In this document: positions 46,477 to 59,165 of the stretch, in pieces | How positions within the stretch are numbered: position 1 is the first letter of the stretch | Layout of the letters: every line of letters starts with the position of its first letter | DNA from: Echinostoma caproni | Taxonomy: Eukaryota > Platyhelminthes > Trematoda > Plagiorchiida > Echinostomatidae | NCBI GenBank assembly: GCA_900618425.1 | Contig: UZAN01039453.1 | Coordinates: 11,452 to 75,451, forward strand | Reading direction: 5' to 3' | DNA length: 64,000 bases | Notes under the pieces: model-generated | What the model saw: the letters and a program-made list of their open reading frames with translations, nothing else | What the model was told of the DNA's origin: nothing | Database searches by the model: none | Program-made: the position numbers and the translations under genes

Positions 46477-49300
46477 GTTTTTCCTGTGGATAACTATCCA
46501 GAGAGTTGAACTATCGATACGCACTCATACAGGTAGCATCTGCTTGACTGTCTTGTGGTGTTCGGTGCATTCCTGCTTTACGAATAATCGGCTGTTTGGA
46601 CATTGGTTTGATTTCACAAATCCGTAAATAAATTACGTTTCCCGGTTTTGACAACATGCACATTTACTGTATGGTTATTTCTTGACTATTTGGACTTTTT
46701 GAGGTGATAACTGACAGTATAGCACAACGAATGAATTTCGTTCAAAGACGATAAAGGGAAAGAATGACTAAATAAATTCACAAAATTAATGCAATTACCA
46801 GTGAGGATTCATTCCATTAATTGAGTGAACAAATTTATGTACTAATAATTGCTCAATTCCCAATTAAGAACAAAAATTCAACTCAATGGTGATATACTTT
46901 TTTGAAAATCATGAGTGTAGAGTGAGTTGTTGAGTAAAAAGGACAATTCAGATGTCCAATCAATATGAGAAAAGTATACGAATTTCTTAAATCAATTCAG
47001 GTAATTGAAATTGGATGTGTTCACCTTATAACCGTGTCAAACGTTGTTCAGATACTAGATTAGGGTATACAGAAGACAAATGAAAAAGCCGTTTGAGCGC
47101 AAACACCTTTGTGACAAACCTACTGGTGAAGTCGAGATTTTAAATACAAAACACGAATCAGAAAATGGTCACAACTTAGAAAATATGCGCCTCATATATG
47201 AGAGAACACCTCATCTCTTTGAATGATATAAACAACTGCACATTGTTAGGAACACGCAGAGTTATTTGTGTTTTAGGCGAATGTTCTATCTGATCTCAAA
47301 CAACTGATCCGTATACGAATAAATTCACAATAAGCGCTTTTTATTTCATTTAATTGCCCGCGAAAGACTGTTGGTTTGCATTTTCGGCACAGACGTTCCA
47401 CGCAAATTAACTAATTAGGCTAAATGATGAGCTGGGAAAACAAACATCGGTCACGCCATACATGCACAATACCTACCGTAAGCCGTAGTAATAACAATGG
47501 AATAAACTATGTGATGATCCTGTGAACGCTCGTGATGTATTGATTTCGAGAACCGTGTCTACTCAATAACGGCTAGAAAGTTTGCCTTTAATATGGCGGA
47601 ACTTCCGGATCCGGCACCCCAAGCTTATTTAACACCTTTTGCAATAATTATATGTCAATTTATAAAAATATTTTCCATTAGGAAACTTTTACCCTCGTTG
47701 AAGACTGAGATTGCTTATCTTGACCACTGAAAAATGACTTGCCTTCCGTTCCAGTTTAATCTCCGTACATGTATTCGTATAACGCTAAAGTGTATGGTTA
47801 AATACTGATGGTAAGATGCCATTTTTTAACCGGAAGGTGCCGGGTGCCACACAAAATTGTGGATCTCAGTTCATATTTACTCACATCAATGCACCATAAC
47901 AAACTGCTTTAATACCCCATCTGGTGCAAATTCAGCTCTCAGGTAACCCTCAGAACAAACCCAAGGGATGGATAACTGTACAAGAATTACGGAGATTTTA
48001 AACACGGCTGAGAGATCATGAAAAATCTGGTCAGGGTGATAGCGGATTGCAAGATAGTGAAATATCCAATTTCCCTTTCCAAATCAAACAATCCACGGTT
48101 GGTATAGCAAATATGTGGATAATTCTTCCGGGGTTGCTTGGCGCTAAAAAGAACTAGTAACTACGCATAAACACACCATACTTTATTGAATTTCGTGATC
48201 ACTCACTTTTTATTACACAGAAATATTGGATAGCACGCTATAAAAGAGACTTAAGAAAATGGTAATTAACAATTGTGGTCACGTGATCCTCTGTATGAAT
48301 ACACGCAACCTATTCTCCATTCTCAATAGCACGTTTTGACATGTGTTCGGTTTTTTTTCTGGACTTGTACAGAATGCTTGAAAATGAAGTTAGAAAAACA
48401 CGTAAGAGACATTCGATGCAATACAACTGACTTTTCAAAATTAAAATGCATGCAGTAATTGTGGTGTAATAATCCACCGGTTCATTGATAATTGACAGAT
48501 GTCTGCAGCATCAACGTTTATACAAATGTATATGGCTGCTTCTAGCTAACGTTCGCTGACAACTGACGCAAAGAAGCCTTAATCACTTGCATGAAAGATA
48601 GTTGAAAAAAGATGCATTTTCTCATAATAGATACACACATAGAGCAACCGATACAAGCGGATGTTTTCTAAGCGATTGGCATTCGTCATATAACGATATT
48701 GTTTCGCGAAAGAGCGAAACGTACTAGTTTGAAAGAAAAACCAACAACCATTCGTCCCAGAAACAATGCTTTTTTGCCTGTTCTTACATGAAAGTAATGT
48801 TTCTGAGGACGTGGATGAAAGAAGATTATTCTATGGTACCATACAAATGAAGCGTGAACTGAAAAACTAGGATGCACACGGATTTACACTACTGCTAAGA
48901 CTTCACCAGGACGAACCCACGGTCCTCATATCATTTCCTCTATAGTCAACTAAATAGACCGTGTAGAAAATCAAACTCCTGTATACTATTATGTGGGATT
49001 ATTCTACTTTATCTACCAAAAATGATATTTGACATGAAAAACTAGCAAGCTTAGAGTAACCAACGAGTCAGGGAAGAAGAACCTAAACCAAACGCCAAGT
49101 TTATTCTAACTTCGTGTTTTCCGACATCAAAGTCGATGCTGAATTTTTGCATATAATGTTAAACTGTTTCAGTTTGGCACTTGACAAAGCAAATCATTCA
49201 TCAATGGAATGCCTTGTAGTCAGTTTTTTCATTCACTCCTTCCTCGTGACATTTCAAATTTGATAAGTAACCCGAAAACCATAGCACTTTATTAAACATA
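46477..49300. other. Unassigned AT-rich DNA
   Basis: No gene or repeat recognised. Confidence 0.55.
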
Positions 49301-49567
49301 CAAGTATTGACCAAACTCGTGCAACATCCTGATTTTTATTACACTTGTTCCTCTCAATGCTTTATTCTTCCAGCCTCATTCACGGGATTGAATATGATAT
49401 TGCCCCACATCAGATGCATCATATCTGATATAATATCCACTTGTTTCACTACTTCTATTAGCCACATGCCATTAAATTGTACAATTTCGCGATTTCAAAG
49501 ATTTTTGCAAATGCATCAGTTGTAAGATAACAAGGTCACAGTAGAAAACCTAACTGTAATTTATTTA

Positions 49568-49773
49568 TTAAAACGACTCACAGACTTTATACAGGTATTG
49601 CACGTCTCGTCCATGTTCCGTTTGCTCCTCTTCAATTTTGAGCACTGGAGGCAGTCTCTTTAGGATGGAATCCACCAAGTTAACTGCCAAACGGAATTTG
49701 TAAGTTTCATCTAATACACCGCACACCTTTACCACTAGCAACCAGTGGCAAGGTAGCTGACTTATCCCTGTTT
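49568..49773 (-). CDS. Candidate 3'-terminal coding exon, unknown protein
   Basis: On the minus strand a strong acceptor (ACTTTTCCCTCTATCAG) is followed at 49773 by 2 nt of a split codon and 67 open codons, ending in TAA at 49570-49568. The stop overlaps an AATAAA signal (TTTTAATAAATAAATT), as expected for a last exon with a very short 3' UTR. The product is amphipathic and charged: DETYKFRLAVNLVDSILKRL, PPVLKIEEEQTEHGRDVQYL, ending KVCESF. It does not read like a transposase. No family recognised. Preceding exons would lie in or beyond the gap at 49948-50903. Confidence 0.38.
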
Positions 49774-49947
49774 CTGATAGAGGGAAAAGTTTCCGATTAA
49801 ATTAAAATCCTACCTGCTGCGCGTTAATAAAACGAATTTGACATTGAAATCAACCCCTCTAGAAACTGTATAAATGTGAAAAAAATAATATTTATTCAGG
49901 TCTAACCGTTTTCTACCACCAAGCTCAAGCGAGAAGATATACCAACC

Positions 49948-50903
49948 NNNNNNNNNNNNNNNNNNNNNNNNNNNNNNNNNNNNNNNNNNNNNNNNNNNNN
50001 NNNNNNNNNNNNNNNNNNNNNNNNNNNNNNNNNNNNNNNNNNNNNNNNNNNNNNNNNNNNNNNNNNNNNNNNNNNNNNNNNNNNNNNNNNNNNNNNNNNN
50101 NNNNNNNNNNNNNNNNNNNNNNNNNNNNNNNNNNNNNNNNNNNNNNNNNNNNNNNNNNNNNNNNNNNNNNNNNNNNNNNNNNNNNNNNNNNNNNNNNNNN
50201 NNNNNNNNNNNNNNNNNNNNNNNNNNNNNNNNNNNNNNNNNNNNNNNNNNNNNNNNNNNNNNNNNNNNNNNNNNNNNNNNNNNNNNNNNNNNNNNNNNNN
50301 NNNNNNNNNNNNNNNNNNNNNNNNNNNNNNNNNNNNNNNNNNNNNNNNNNNNNNNNNNNNNNNNNNNNNNNNNNNNNNNNNNNNNNNNNNNNNNNNNNNN
50401 NNNNNNNNNNNNNNNNNNNNNNNNNNNNNNNNNNNNNNNNNNNNNNNNNNNNNNNNNNNNNNNNNNNNNNNNNNNNNNNNNNNNNNNNNNNNNNNNNNNN
50501 NNNNNNNNNNNNNNNNNNNNNNNNNNNNNNNNNNNNNNNNNNNNNNNNNNNNNNNNNNNNNNNNNNNNNNNNNNNNNNNNNNNNNNNNNNNNNNNNNNNN
50601 NNNNNNNNNNNNNNNNNNNNNNNNNNNNNNNNNNNNNNNNNNNNNNNNNNNNNNNNNNNNNNNNNNNNNNNNNNNNNNNNNNNNNNNNNNNNNNNNNNNN
50701 NNNNNNNNNNNNNNNNNNNNNNNNNNNNNNNNNNNNNNNNNNNNNNNNNNNNNNNNNNNNNNNNNNNNNNNNNNNNNNNNNNNNNNNNNNNNNNNNNNNN
50801 NNNNNNNNNNNNNNNNNNNNNNNNNNNNNNNNNNNNNNNNNNNNNNNNNNNNNNNNNNNNNNNNNNNNNNNNNNNNNNNNNNNNNNNNNNNNNNNNNNNN
50901 NNN
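49948..50903. other. Scaffold gap (956 N)
   Basis: Run of N with no repeat across its edges. Long frames reported through it are artefacts of N. Confidence 0.99.
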
Positions 50904-51037
50904 AGAACGTAGATGTTGGAGATAAAGTCAGGAATAAATACATTGTACCCATAACCATCTATATATAAGTATGCTATTGCAAGCTGAAATGGGGTTTCAA
51001 AATAAGGGTGATGTTGCACGAGTTTGGCCAACACCTG

Positions 51038-54000
51038 TATAACCCAATCCTAAGAGGAATTTTATGTGACTATAAACGACCGTTTTCATTGACCTCGCGT
51101 TCATCAACAAAATGTTATAACCACAATGATGAGAATCTCTCTCTCCTCTACTTTATTCCCATTTCTCTCACATGAAACGCTCTGGAAGTGAATGAACTGC
51201 CCACGCAGTTGTCACTCTGTTTTCTTGCTAGAAGAAGATTCATTTTCCTGGTGATTTGTAAAATACCCGACAGTCATCCAGTATAAGCAATCAAATGTTT
51301 CAAATCAGTTTTATATTATTTACTTATTTATTTATTTTATCATTGGTATGACAACAACACACGGTGATGTTCGCTCAATGCTACTGGTTCAGTTATTACA
51401 ATACGGCGTTACTCCCCAATCCGTCACACGAGCTCTGCACCAGATAAATGACATTGCCGTTCTACGAGGTTCACCATTTGGTGTTTGCGGTTTTTGTTAT
51501 CTCTAAAAGAAAAAGTCATTTATCATCTTTGGATCTACCGTTTCTGTCGTACAAAGTATTTGACAGGTAAGAAAAACCGGATAAATAGTGGATGAGTTAA
51601 TGTTCAATAATCCCATAATACTGTTGTGATCAATATATTAACTGTACTTTATGCAATCGTCAATGGCAGATATCTGTGGACGTCAGCAATGGATTGGTCA
51701 ATTTTAGTACTGCTCTCCTATACAGCGAATACTCAATCAGCATATCATTCCGTATTTGGTGACTGAAGGTAATCGTGTGCGGTTTTATTGGTGTTTTGCC
51801 CATTACAATATCTGGTGTAAACATCACATCTAAATGTTTAAAATAATTGACGTTTACGTCAATACAATTGGACAAGACCGATCAGTTTTATTTTGCGAAG
51901 AATTTCAAATCTATTTCAGCTTATATTTCTGTATCACACTGCTCATGGAATTCATTACGATCGTTCACTTGTAATACGAGATGAAATGATTTAGGTGATC
52001 ACTCAGTACATTATATTATGTGTCCATATATATGCATATATATGTATATATATATATATATCACTCTGCATTTCTCTCTGAATCCGAGAGAAGAAACACG
52101 TGTTCAGAAGTGACGTAGTTGACGATCAAAGTACATTCACCGTTCAGAAAATGGAGACATTAATATATTTTTTTTCATTTACAGCAATAAATAAAATATT
52201 GTAAGCAATCTACCCCGTTTTGAAAGTAATCAATGACAAGGTTTAGAATTCATGTCAACATGTACCATTTATTGCAATAGCACGCCCTCAAACAGAACAG
52301 TCCCCGTTTGGGAAGAATCAAACGAACAAAATTCTATTCGAGCTATATGATTTCGTGTTAGAGGTGTTGCCCAATGGAAGATATGAGGCTTTTCCTCCCA
52401 GTCGATGACATAATGGTTTCAAACTTGTCTTTCGTCGTTTTCTTTACACCGGGATGTGTTCGACCGTCCGGTGACGTAATTGCCTCTGTCTGATCTACGT
52501 AAATGGTGGTGCATTCACAAAGCGAATTGGTAACAGCAGCTTTATCTGACGGAGGTGAGGCGATAGTTCTTCCATCGATGTCCTGAGTTTCCCGGTTAAG
52601 TTAAGACATTGACCGGCTCAGCTTCTTAAAAGATGCAACATAAAATTGGTCTCTTTAACATACTGTATCCCTTGAAACATGCAAGACGATGAAAGTGACC
52701 TTTTAAAGGAGGTACTGTATATAAAACAGGTATCCAGCTGCATTCATCAGCATACATTGTACAGCAACAATCAAAGTAGAAAAACCAACATTATTGCTTT
52801 TCAAAGTTGTCGTACAAACACTATGTTGTGAGTCAATTATTCAGCAAGTGGTAAAATTCCATTGTCAAGAGAATCTACTACACCATGGTAAAGAGATTGA
52901 AACATACTTTTCGATTCACTGTATTTGATTCCGCGGTGTCCTTTGTAAATATATATGTTTGTCTCGATCTTCGAGGTGTTAGGTCATAGACTGTAAAATC
53001 ACCTTGACAGTAGTATTTATATATACAAATTGAATGATGTGACTGTGTGACCACTGTAACTTCTCTGTTCAGATTTGTGACGGGATAACATTGGTTTCAG
53101 TTTTTTAGATGTTGTATCTTCAATTATTTTAATTTGTGCTCCTTCTCATCTTTGTATTGTGTTCAATATTGCCTCAAAGGACGGGAAACTTCCTGGCATG
53201 TTTCAAAAAACTTTATAATGAAATGCCAATGAAATGAGTTATGTAGATGGTGAGCAAACGGTTATTTGAACACGCAAAACGAATATGTCCCACAACAGAG
53301 ATAATCTTCAAAGCCACAATCTTGTTTGATGTACGCATATGCCCATCATTCACGCTTCAGAAACCTTAAGTTTTAGTAATACACAAGCCTTCCATTTTTC
53401 TTGAAAAGATATGTTCAAGTGTTCAAGAAGGTCTATTCCCGCACAATCAAAAGCAACACACAATGGAAGATTAACTCATCCCAATCTCATGGCTTCTTCT
53501 CATCATAATGTTGTTTCCACTCAATAATTTTCTTATACAAAACATTATGCAAACTTGGGACTTACTGAAACAGAAAAATGAAATGAAACGGTTCTACCTT
53601 GATTCCAACGGACCGCCTTTGATGTTGATCAAAGAAAATATTTTCTCTCACACTCACATTTACGCTCAACTGGGTTGATTTGGCAAATTTGATCATGCTC
53701 TGTTGCACTGTATTGGTTGTACCGTTTTAACCAACTAGGTGGTTAGTTGTTGTCGTTGTTTTTCATATACGACAAACATGACGACGTCATGGTGAATCGT
53801 TTCAAGTTAACCAATGAAATGATTTTTCTAGTTGATTGCCAAAGACTGCACAAAGTTTGTTTATCTGTGGTTGGGAGTATTTATGTTAAACACGGCAAGC
53901 GTCACAAATTGTGTAGAAGCTAACTTCCATATTTGATCATATAAAACACGGAAACCAAACGGTTGTGTTCTGCAAATACCGTTCACTAATTCCAATATTG

Positions 54001-54309
54001 ATCACGAAAAATCTGGGAATAATATTGTTTCAATTAGACGCTAACCTTCAGTCGCATGGGAACTATAATACCGTTCTGGTGTGAATCTCATTTCTTCGGA
54101 GTTAACTTAATCACCCAAAATGTTTGGTTTCTTTCCGTAAAAAGTGCTGAGTAAAATCAAACAATGAGCTTTAGACCGTGGTTTTATGCTTGATTGTGCT
54201 TTTTAACTGGGACTCCAAACATGACCATTCGATTTGGGGATGCAATTTTAAGATTATTCGAAAATCACGGTATTCGAGATTTCGTATTTGATTGAATTAC
54301 AGCATACGC
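51038..54309. other. Unassigned AT-rich DNA
   Basis: No firm gene. A 52-codon ATG frame at 51348-51506 (+) (HGDVRSMLLVQLLQYGVTP, then SVTRALHQIND) looks exon-like but has no supporting splice pair. A TA-rich microsatellite lies at 52026-52061. Confidence 0.45.
52026..52061. repeat. Imperfect (AT)n microsatellite
   Basis: ATAT run interrupted by GC and TG dinucleotides. Confidence 0.9.
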
Positions 54310-54441
54310 ACGAGGACAAAGCAGTTTGTCAGTGGTCCGTTCTTGTTTTGCTCCCATCAATAAACGGAACCTAGTCCGCTAGAACAGAGAGAAGACAAAT
54401 ACGAATTCGATAAAGGGGACCCTATGTTTAAAGTATCTCAA
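54310..54441 (+). repeat. 132-bp direct repeat, left copy
   Basis: Matches 55708-55839 at about 93 percent, from ACGAGGACAAAGCAG to AAAGTATCYCAA. Its last bases run into the reverse transcriptase frame of the LINE that follows. Confidence 0.85.
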
Positions 54442-55450
54442 CGGTCTGTACTCGGTCCCTGGTTGTTTATCGCATACATAAATGATCTACCGAAAGTGTT
54501 AGGTCCAAACACAATACTGTTTGCAGACGACCCTAAAATCTGGAATACGGTAACAGAATCCGAGGGCTGTGTAACACTTCAAGAATCATTTTAGAGTACC
54601 AAGAATCACTGAACGCAGCTTATTAATGGTCTAAGTTGAAGGACATTGAATTCAACGTTTCTAAATGCTAAGTCTCATCCCTACGCTAGAAGATAAGATT
54701 CTCGTATTTCCTCGAAAATCATCAGCCACCACCTATCTCAAGTGAAAAGGACTTCAATGATGTTGTCCAAGAGCATTTATTCTGCTCCATTAATTACGCT
54801 AAGGCATCGTCCTCTGCTGTGAAAAATGTCCGCTTACTTAGGCGAGTCTTTGGTCGCTTTGAATCAGCACTGTTCCTACGTTTGCTGTCAGTGTACATTC
54901 GTCCGTACACACAGTACGCCATCCACGCTTGGGTCCCATGGTTGCAACGTGATCGCAAGATGCTTGAGCGCCCATAAAGTATAGCCACTAAGACCGTTAA
55001 AGGATCGTATTACATCATCTATGGGGATAGATTACGACCACTGGGACCATATTCTGCTCAGTATCGCCAAATTCGGGGAGACTTCAGTTTGACGTATCAA
55101 TTAGTACAGAACCCAAACCATCTCTGAAGGACACCTTATCAAGTTAATGATTCCAAAGTACTGACTGGAATGCCGGCCCCAATCTTTTGCATTCAGAGTA
55201 TGCAGTGCATGGAACACCGTTCCATCTCACGTTGTTTGAATCTCTCAAGCGGAGACTCGATTAAACCCTGGCACGTCTCACATTCCTACACCACTAAAAG
55301 CAAACGCAAATTCATTCAAGCCTAAATTCTCTATAATCTCCTACCTGGAACTGTATGTGGTTTCTTTCGCCGTGAAATGATTCAATTGTGCAATATGTTA
55401 TGAGGACAAAAGAAGCATGAGCTTGTAAGTAATTCCCATAATAAAACTTT
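54421..55450 (+). mobile_element. LINE family 2, 3' half, copy 1
   Basis: Starting inside reverse transcriptase (SVLGPWLFIAYINDLPKVLG), the plus strand gives TILFADDPKIW with an intact FADD box. Shifted frames then give a thumb and C-terminal region: KNVRLLRRVFGRFES, SVYIRPYTQYAIHAWVPWLQ, RLRPLGPYSAQYRQIRGDFS, and FAFRVCSAWNTVPSHVV. This RRIRGD...FRVCAAWN ending is typical of CR1/jockey-type LINEs. The 3' end near 55450 has CATAATAAAACTTT. Frameshifts are frequent and it is inactive. The 5' end is truncated at the direct repeat. Copy 2 lies at 57.9-59.2 kb in the same orientation. Confidence 0.8.
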
Positions 55451-55707
55451 CACTCTGAAGCCGAACCTCGATAATTATGTAAAAACCCGATGGGAGACCA
55501 AAACCAGAACAACACGTGCAGAACCTCTATATGTTCGATTTAGCATGTAACTAACACCAAACCTTCCCCAATCCATAATACCGATCACTCACTTATGTTT
55601 TCAGTCAGCCGCGTAACTCGGCCATAACATTTTAGACCGCTAACCCGAAGAATGACAGACAATGTTCCACTATAAACACAATGAAATCACACTGTGTGTG
55701 AATTCGA
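55451..55707. other. Unassigned spacer
   Basis: No feature recognised between the LINE 3' end and the right direct repeat. Confidence 0.5.
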
Positions 55708-55839
55708 ACGAGGACAAAGCAGTTTGTCAGTGGTCCGTTCTTGTTCTGCTCCCATCAATAAAGGTATCCCAATCCGCTAGAACAGAGAGAAGACAAATAC
55801 GAATTCGATAAAGGGGACCCAATGTTTAAAGTATCCCAA
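55708..55839 (+). repeat. 132-bp direct repeat, right copy
   Basis: Second copy of 54310-54441. Inside it GTATCCCAATCC occurs twice, near 55757 and again near 55831. Confidence 0.85.
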
Positions 55840-57071
55840 TCCATCGAAGCTATTATTATAAAACCTGGTAAATAAACAGATTGCCCACGTAAGTCACTAT
55901 GCAGGTATCATATAGAGAGACAGAGGGAAAAGCCAACCAAAAGCAAATCTGAACACGATGTTTTATTATTTGGATCAACTATACAAAGTAAAATCCGTTA
56001 CAAAGTTTAGTTTAACAAAGTGATTCTGTGACTTATCCCCAAGAAAGAATAATAATTTTATTTAGACGATTTACTCTTGTTGTTAGTTCCTTTTTATTGA
56101 CATAACAGAAGTGATCATAATTTGGGTAAGTAAACAAGACGACCAATTCCGGGTGGAAAATGTAGGAGAGGCACTAGGGCGTTGATCAGTGAGATCCCTT
56201 AGTTCGCATTTATCTAGTGATGCCCAATACGGTCAGATCATCTTAGGCAGCCTATTTAAGTTAATAAATGTCTTCATCTTTTAGATTTATCATTAATATT
56301 CCGACATTTGTCCAAAGAAAAATCTGTAAAAGAAGCACAGAAGCACTTCGGTCCCTTGAAAGTTCGATTTGTGAAACGATGATAACTGGAGACCTTTTCC
56401 TATTCAATAGGATTAAAGAATACGGATTTTTCATTAAATAGGAATACACATAAAAATCAAAACGGTGGTAAAAATCATAAATGTGCAATCGAAAATGAGT
56501 TAGATTAGATATGTTATTTTCTCAATCGCGGTCATTTTCATGAAATGCCACCGATTTAGAACCCAGCAATCAAAAAACATTATTATATACACAGAATTGT
56601 ACTTGGCCACACTAAACGTGGGAATAAGTAATATATTGTTCAGAGAGGAATTTTTATTTTCCATTATCCTGTTGTAAAAAATGGTTTACCCGAGACATAG
56701 TTCAAAGCTAGCAACACCTTGGCCTGGCATAATTTCAAAATTTATACAATAACCGTGGTGCGTGATTTGGGTAAACTCATTAAAACTCAATGCAACACGT
56801 ACGCAGGTCCTTGAAAGCAAACACCATGTTGATTGTAGACGCGTTCTGTGAAAACATTCCACTGACGAAAAACCACTCAAATGTTCAAAATATTAACAAA
56901 TACATTCGGACACGGATATGGGCATTAACGAATGTTATGTTTAAAATTTACCCAATACATCATTTAGAATAATCACACTAGGCGAAACATCTCATTTCTT
57001 TCCAGGAATTATTTATTGAGCTGTACAAAGATTACATAAATAAAACTATAAAACAGATTATACAGTAGAAG
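55840..57071. other. Unassigned AT-rich DNA
   Basis: No gene or repeat recognised. Confidence 0.5.
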
Positions 57072-57166
57072 GATCGTAGCTCAGGATGCGCATGTTGGTG
57101 AGTTCTCCGACCTAGAAGTGTTGTTTCCAAACGTTTAGTGGACAAGCTATGCAAAACCCTCAGTGG
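57072..57166. repeat. Dispersed repeat X, copy 2
   Basis: 57102-57166 matches 7735-7799. It is preceded by ATCGTAGCTCAGGATG, whose TAGCTCAG resembles a tRNA D-arm/A-box. Confidence 0.5.
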
Positions 57167-57914
57167 AACTAACCCGAAGTGAACACAGGTCAACACGAAG
57201 AAGTCGCAAATGCGTAGAGAAGAGATTGCAATCATTGACGGAGTCAACACCGACAGATTATCTTTGTTTCAAACCGGATACGAAGGAGTATCCCGACACA
57301 CGCGCCGCAAACAGGCAGTGTTGGATGTGTCACTAACTCTTCAAGCGGTTTAATGGATGAAAGTCTCACCCATATAATTGGATTTTAAGTGGTTAACTGG
57401 TCATCGCTCAACACTACTTCGGAGGACATTGTTCTTACTCTGGAGGCCAAATATTTCGCTGAGTTACATTTCTGTTGAATGCTAACGAAAATATTGAAGT
57501 TAGTGTAACAGCCACTTCGTGTCCGTTCTACTTACACATTTTGTAAAATCTGGTCCGTTTTACATTCTGTTGAGAGAAACTGTCAATAACGGTGGTTGAG
57601 TGTTCGCTTCAGGCTTCATGGCGTAGCGTGTTTTGTTGCTCATCTCGGTAAGTTCAAATGACGTGGGATGTACGTCACTTCAAACATTAATCATAGAATA
57701 TATTGTCCACTTATCTGGATTAGTGTACAAAACTATCGATTGTAGACTTCAGCCTAGTTCTTCTCGTGGAAGGCACCAAAACGTGATTGAATCGGTTGTA
57801 ATTTCATAGCAACACCGTCATGTTGACTGCAAATGTTTTTTTTTGAAGTAGGAACGGAACTCAGATTTTATGTATTCCAATGGGTAATTTCAGTGAATGT
57901 TCCAACTAAACAAA
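57167..57914. other. Unassigned DNA
   Basis: No gene recognised. Confidence 0.5.
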
Positions 57915-59165
57915 AGTAATGGAATCGGTTGTTGTGGGTTCTCTCATGGAGTATTTCGAGAAGTATAACCTTCTTCCTCCGCCCCAACACGCGTTTTGAA
58001 GGAAACACTCGAGCACTACAAATGTGCTACTTGCACGAGATGAATACACAAGATCAGTCGAAGATCTCTTAGACCTCTCCAAAGCGTCTAACAGAGTTAA
58101 CCACCGTATACTGCTGTAAAAACTCCAGAACTATGGTGATCTAAAACTGCTCCTTGATTGGAGTCAGCAATTTCTTTGGACAACATATCGTTTCATTTCG
58201 AGTCAATGCTTCTTATCCGGACTGATTGAGGCTATCCGAGGAGTTCCACAAGGATCTGTATTCTGTCTGTACCTTTTCCAAGCATTCTAAACAACCTACC
58301 AGCTGTCCTTGGAGAAAACGCATTAGTATTCGTTGACGAAGCCACATTATGGAGGACGGTACAATATTCTGAAGACTACGAAACCCTACAGGAAACTCTC
58401 GACGCAGTTTATCGATGGTCTATTTATAATGACATCGGATTCAACGTTGGGTATCGCTGCGCCACAGGAGTCGCTTTCCATACTAATTGTCATCACCGAG
58501 TGCTCCAAACGAAAAGGATCTGGGGGTTGTCGTTCATGAGGATCCAGTNACACATGGCGCAAGGGCGTCATCAAAGGCCATAAAGAACGTTGGATTGCTA
58601 AAACGTGCTTTGCCCCAGTTGCAATCAGCATAAATTAGACAACACACCGAAAATGTTATATAGGCTTGGAATGTTTGACTGATTTCCGACCAAAAGGAGC
58701 TCCAACCTCCGAAAAGTTCAAGGGGTTGCAATCCAAGACCCATGGTGAAAGGCCGTAAATTCCCGGACTCTACCGAATACAGAGAGACATTATCCTTGTA
58801 TTTCAAACATTATATCAACCTAACCACCATTTTAGTACTCTACTAACACTATCTAGGAATGGCCACCTCAGAGAACGTCCGTTTAAATTGCTGCTCCAAA
58901 AGTGTCGGCTAGACTGCAGGCATTACTCTTACAGCTCAGAGTTTGTATTTCATGAAAATCCCTTCCACCTCAAGTTGTTTGTGCACCAACCATCGACTCA
59001 TTGAAGTCCCGACTGAATGAAGCATTGAACCACCTAACTTTTCAGTACCATTGATAGAACGTTATAATTTGCAATTTAATCGTACTACCAACCGAACCCA
59101 GGGTGTACAGATCCTATGGGATTCAATAAACATCAACTTTGTAATTTACTCATAATAAAAGTTTG
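57915..59165 (+). mobile_element. LINE family 2, copy 2
   Basis: The plus strand reads reverse transcriptase from ESVVVGSLMEYFEKYNLLPP (57918 onward) through EDLLDLSKASNRVNHRIL (about 58060-58110) and LIEAIRGVPQGSVFCLYLF (58225-58280). The catalytic box follows as LVFVDEATLW near 58325, where FADD has become FVDE. The C-terminal region is present in scrambled frames, ending near 59165 with CATAATAAAAGTTTGAATTT, like copy 1. The first catalytic aspartate region is also altered, SKAFDRV to SKASNRV, so the polymerase is dead. One N lies at 58550. Copy 2 extends further 5' than copy 1. Confidence 0.8.

Larger units (their letters stand above)
49301..51037. mobile_element. Possible Tc1/mariner-type element bounded by 28-bp inverted ends
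   Basis: 49301-49328 and the reverse complement of 51010-51037 match at 25 of 28 positions, with core GCCAAACTCGTGCAACATC in the right end. Each end is bordered by a TA dinucleotide, the Tc1/mariner target. The right terminus CAGGTGTTGGCCAAA resembles the published Tc1 terminus CAGTGCTGGCCAAA. No transposase is visible in the sequenced 780 bp, and 956 bp of the interior is N. A host-like exon lies between the ends, so these may instead be two independent copies of the repeat in opposite orientation. A third end occurs at 40815. Confidence 0.45.

Noticed and set aside
49810..51034. 370-380 codon minus-strand frames through the N-run at 49948-50903
   Set aside because: Nearly all residues are X; the real ends are short and unremarkable.
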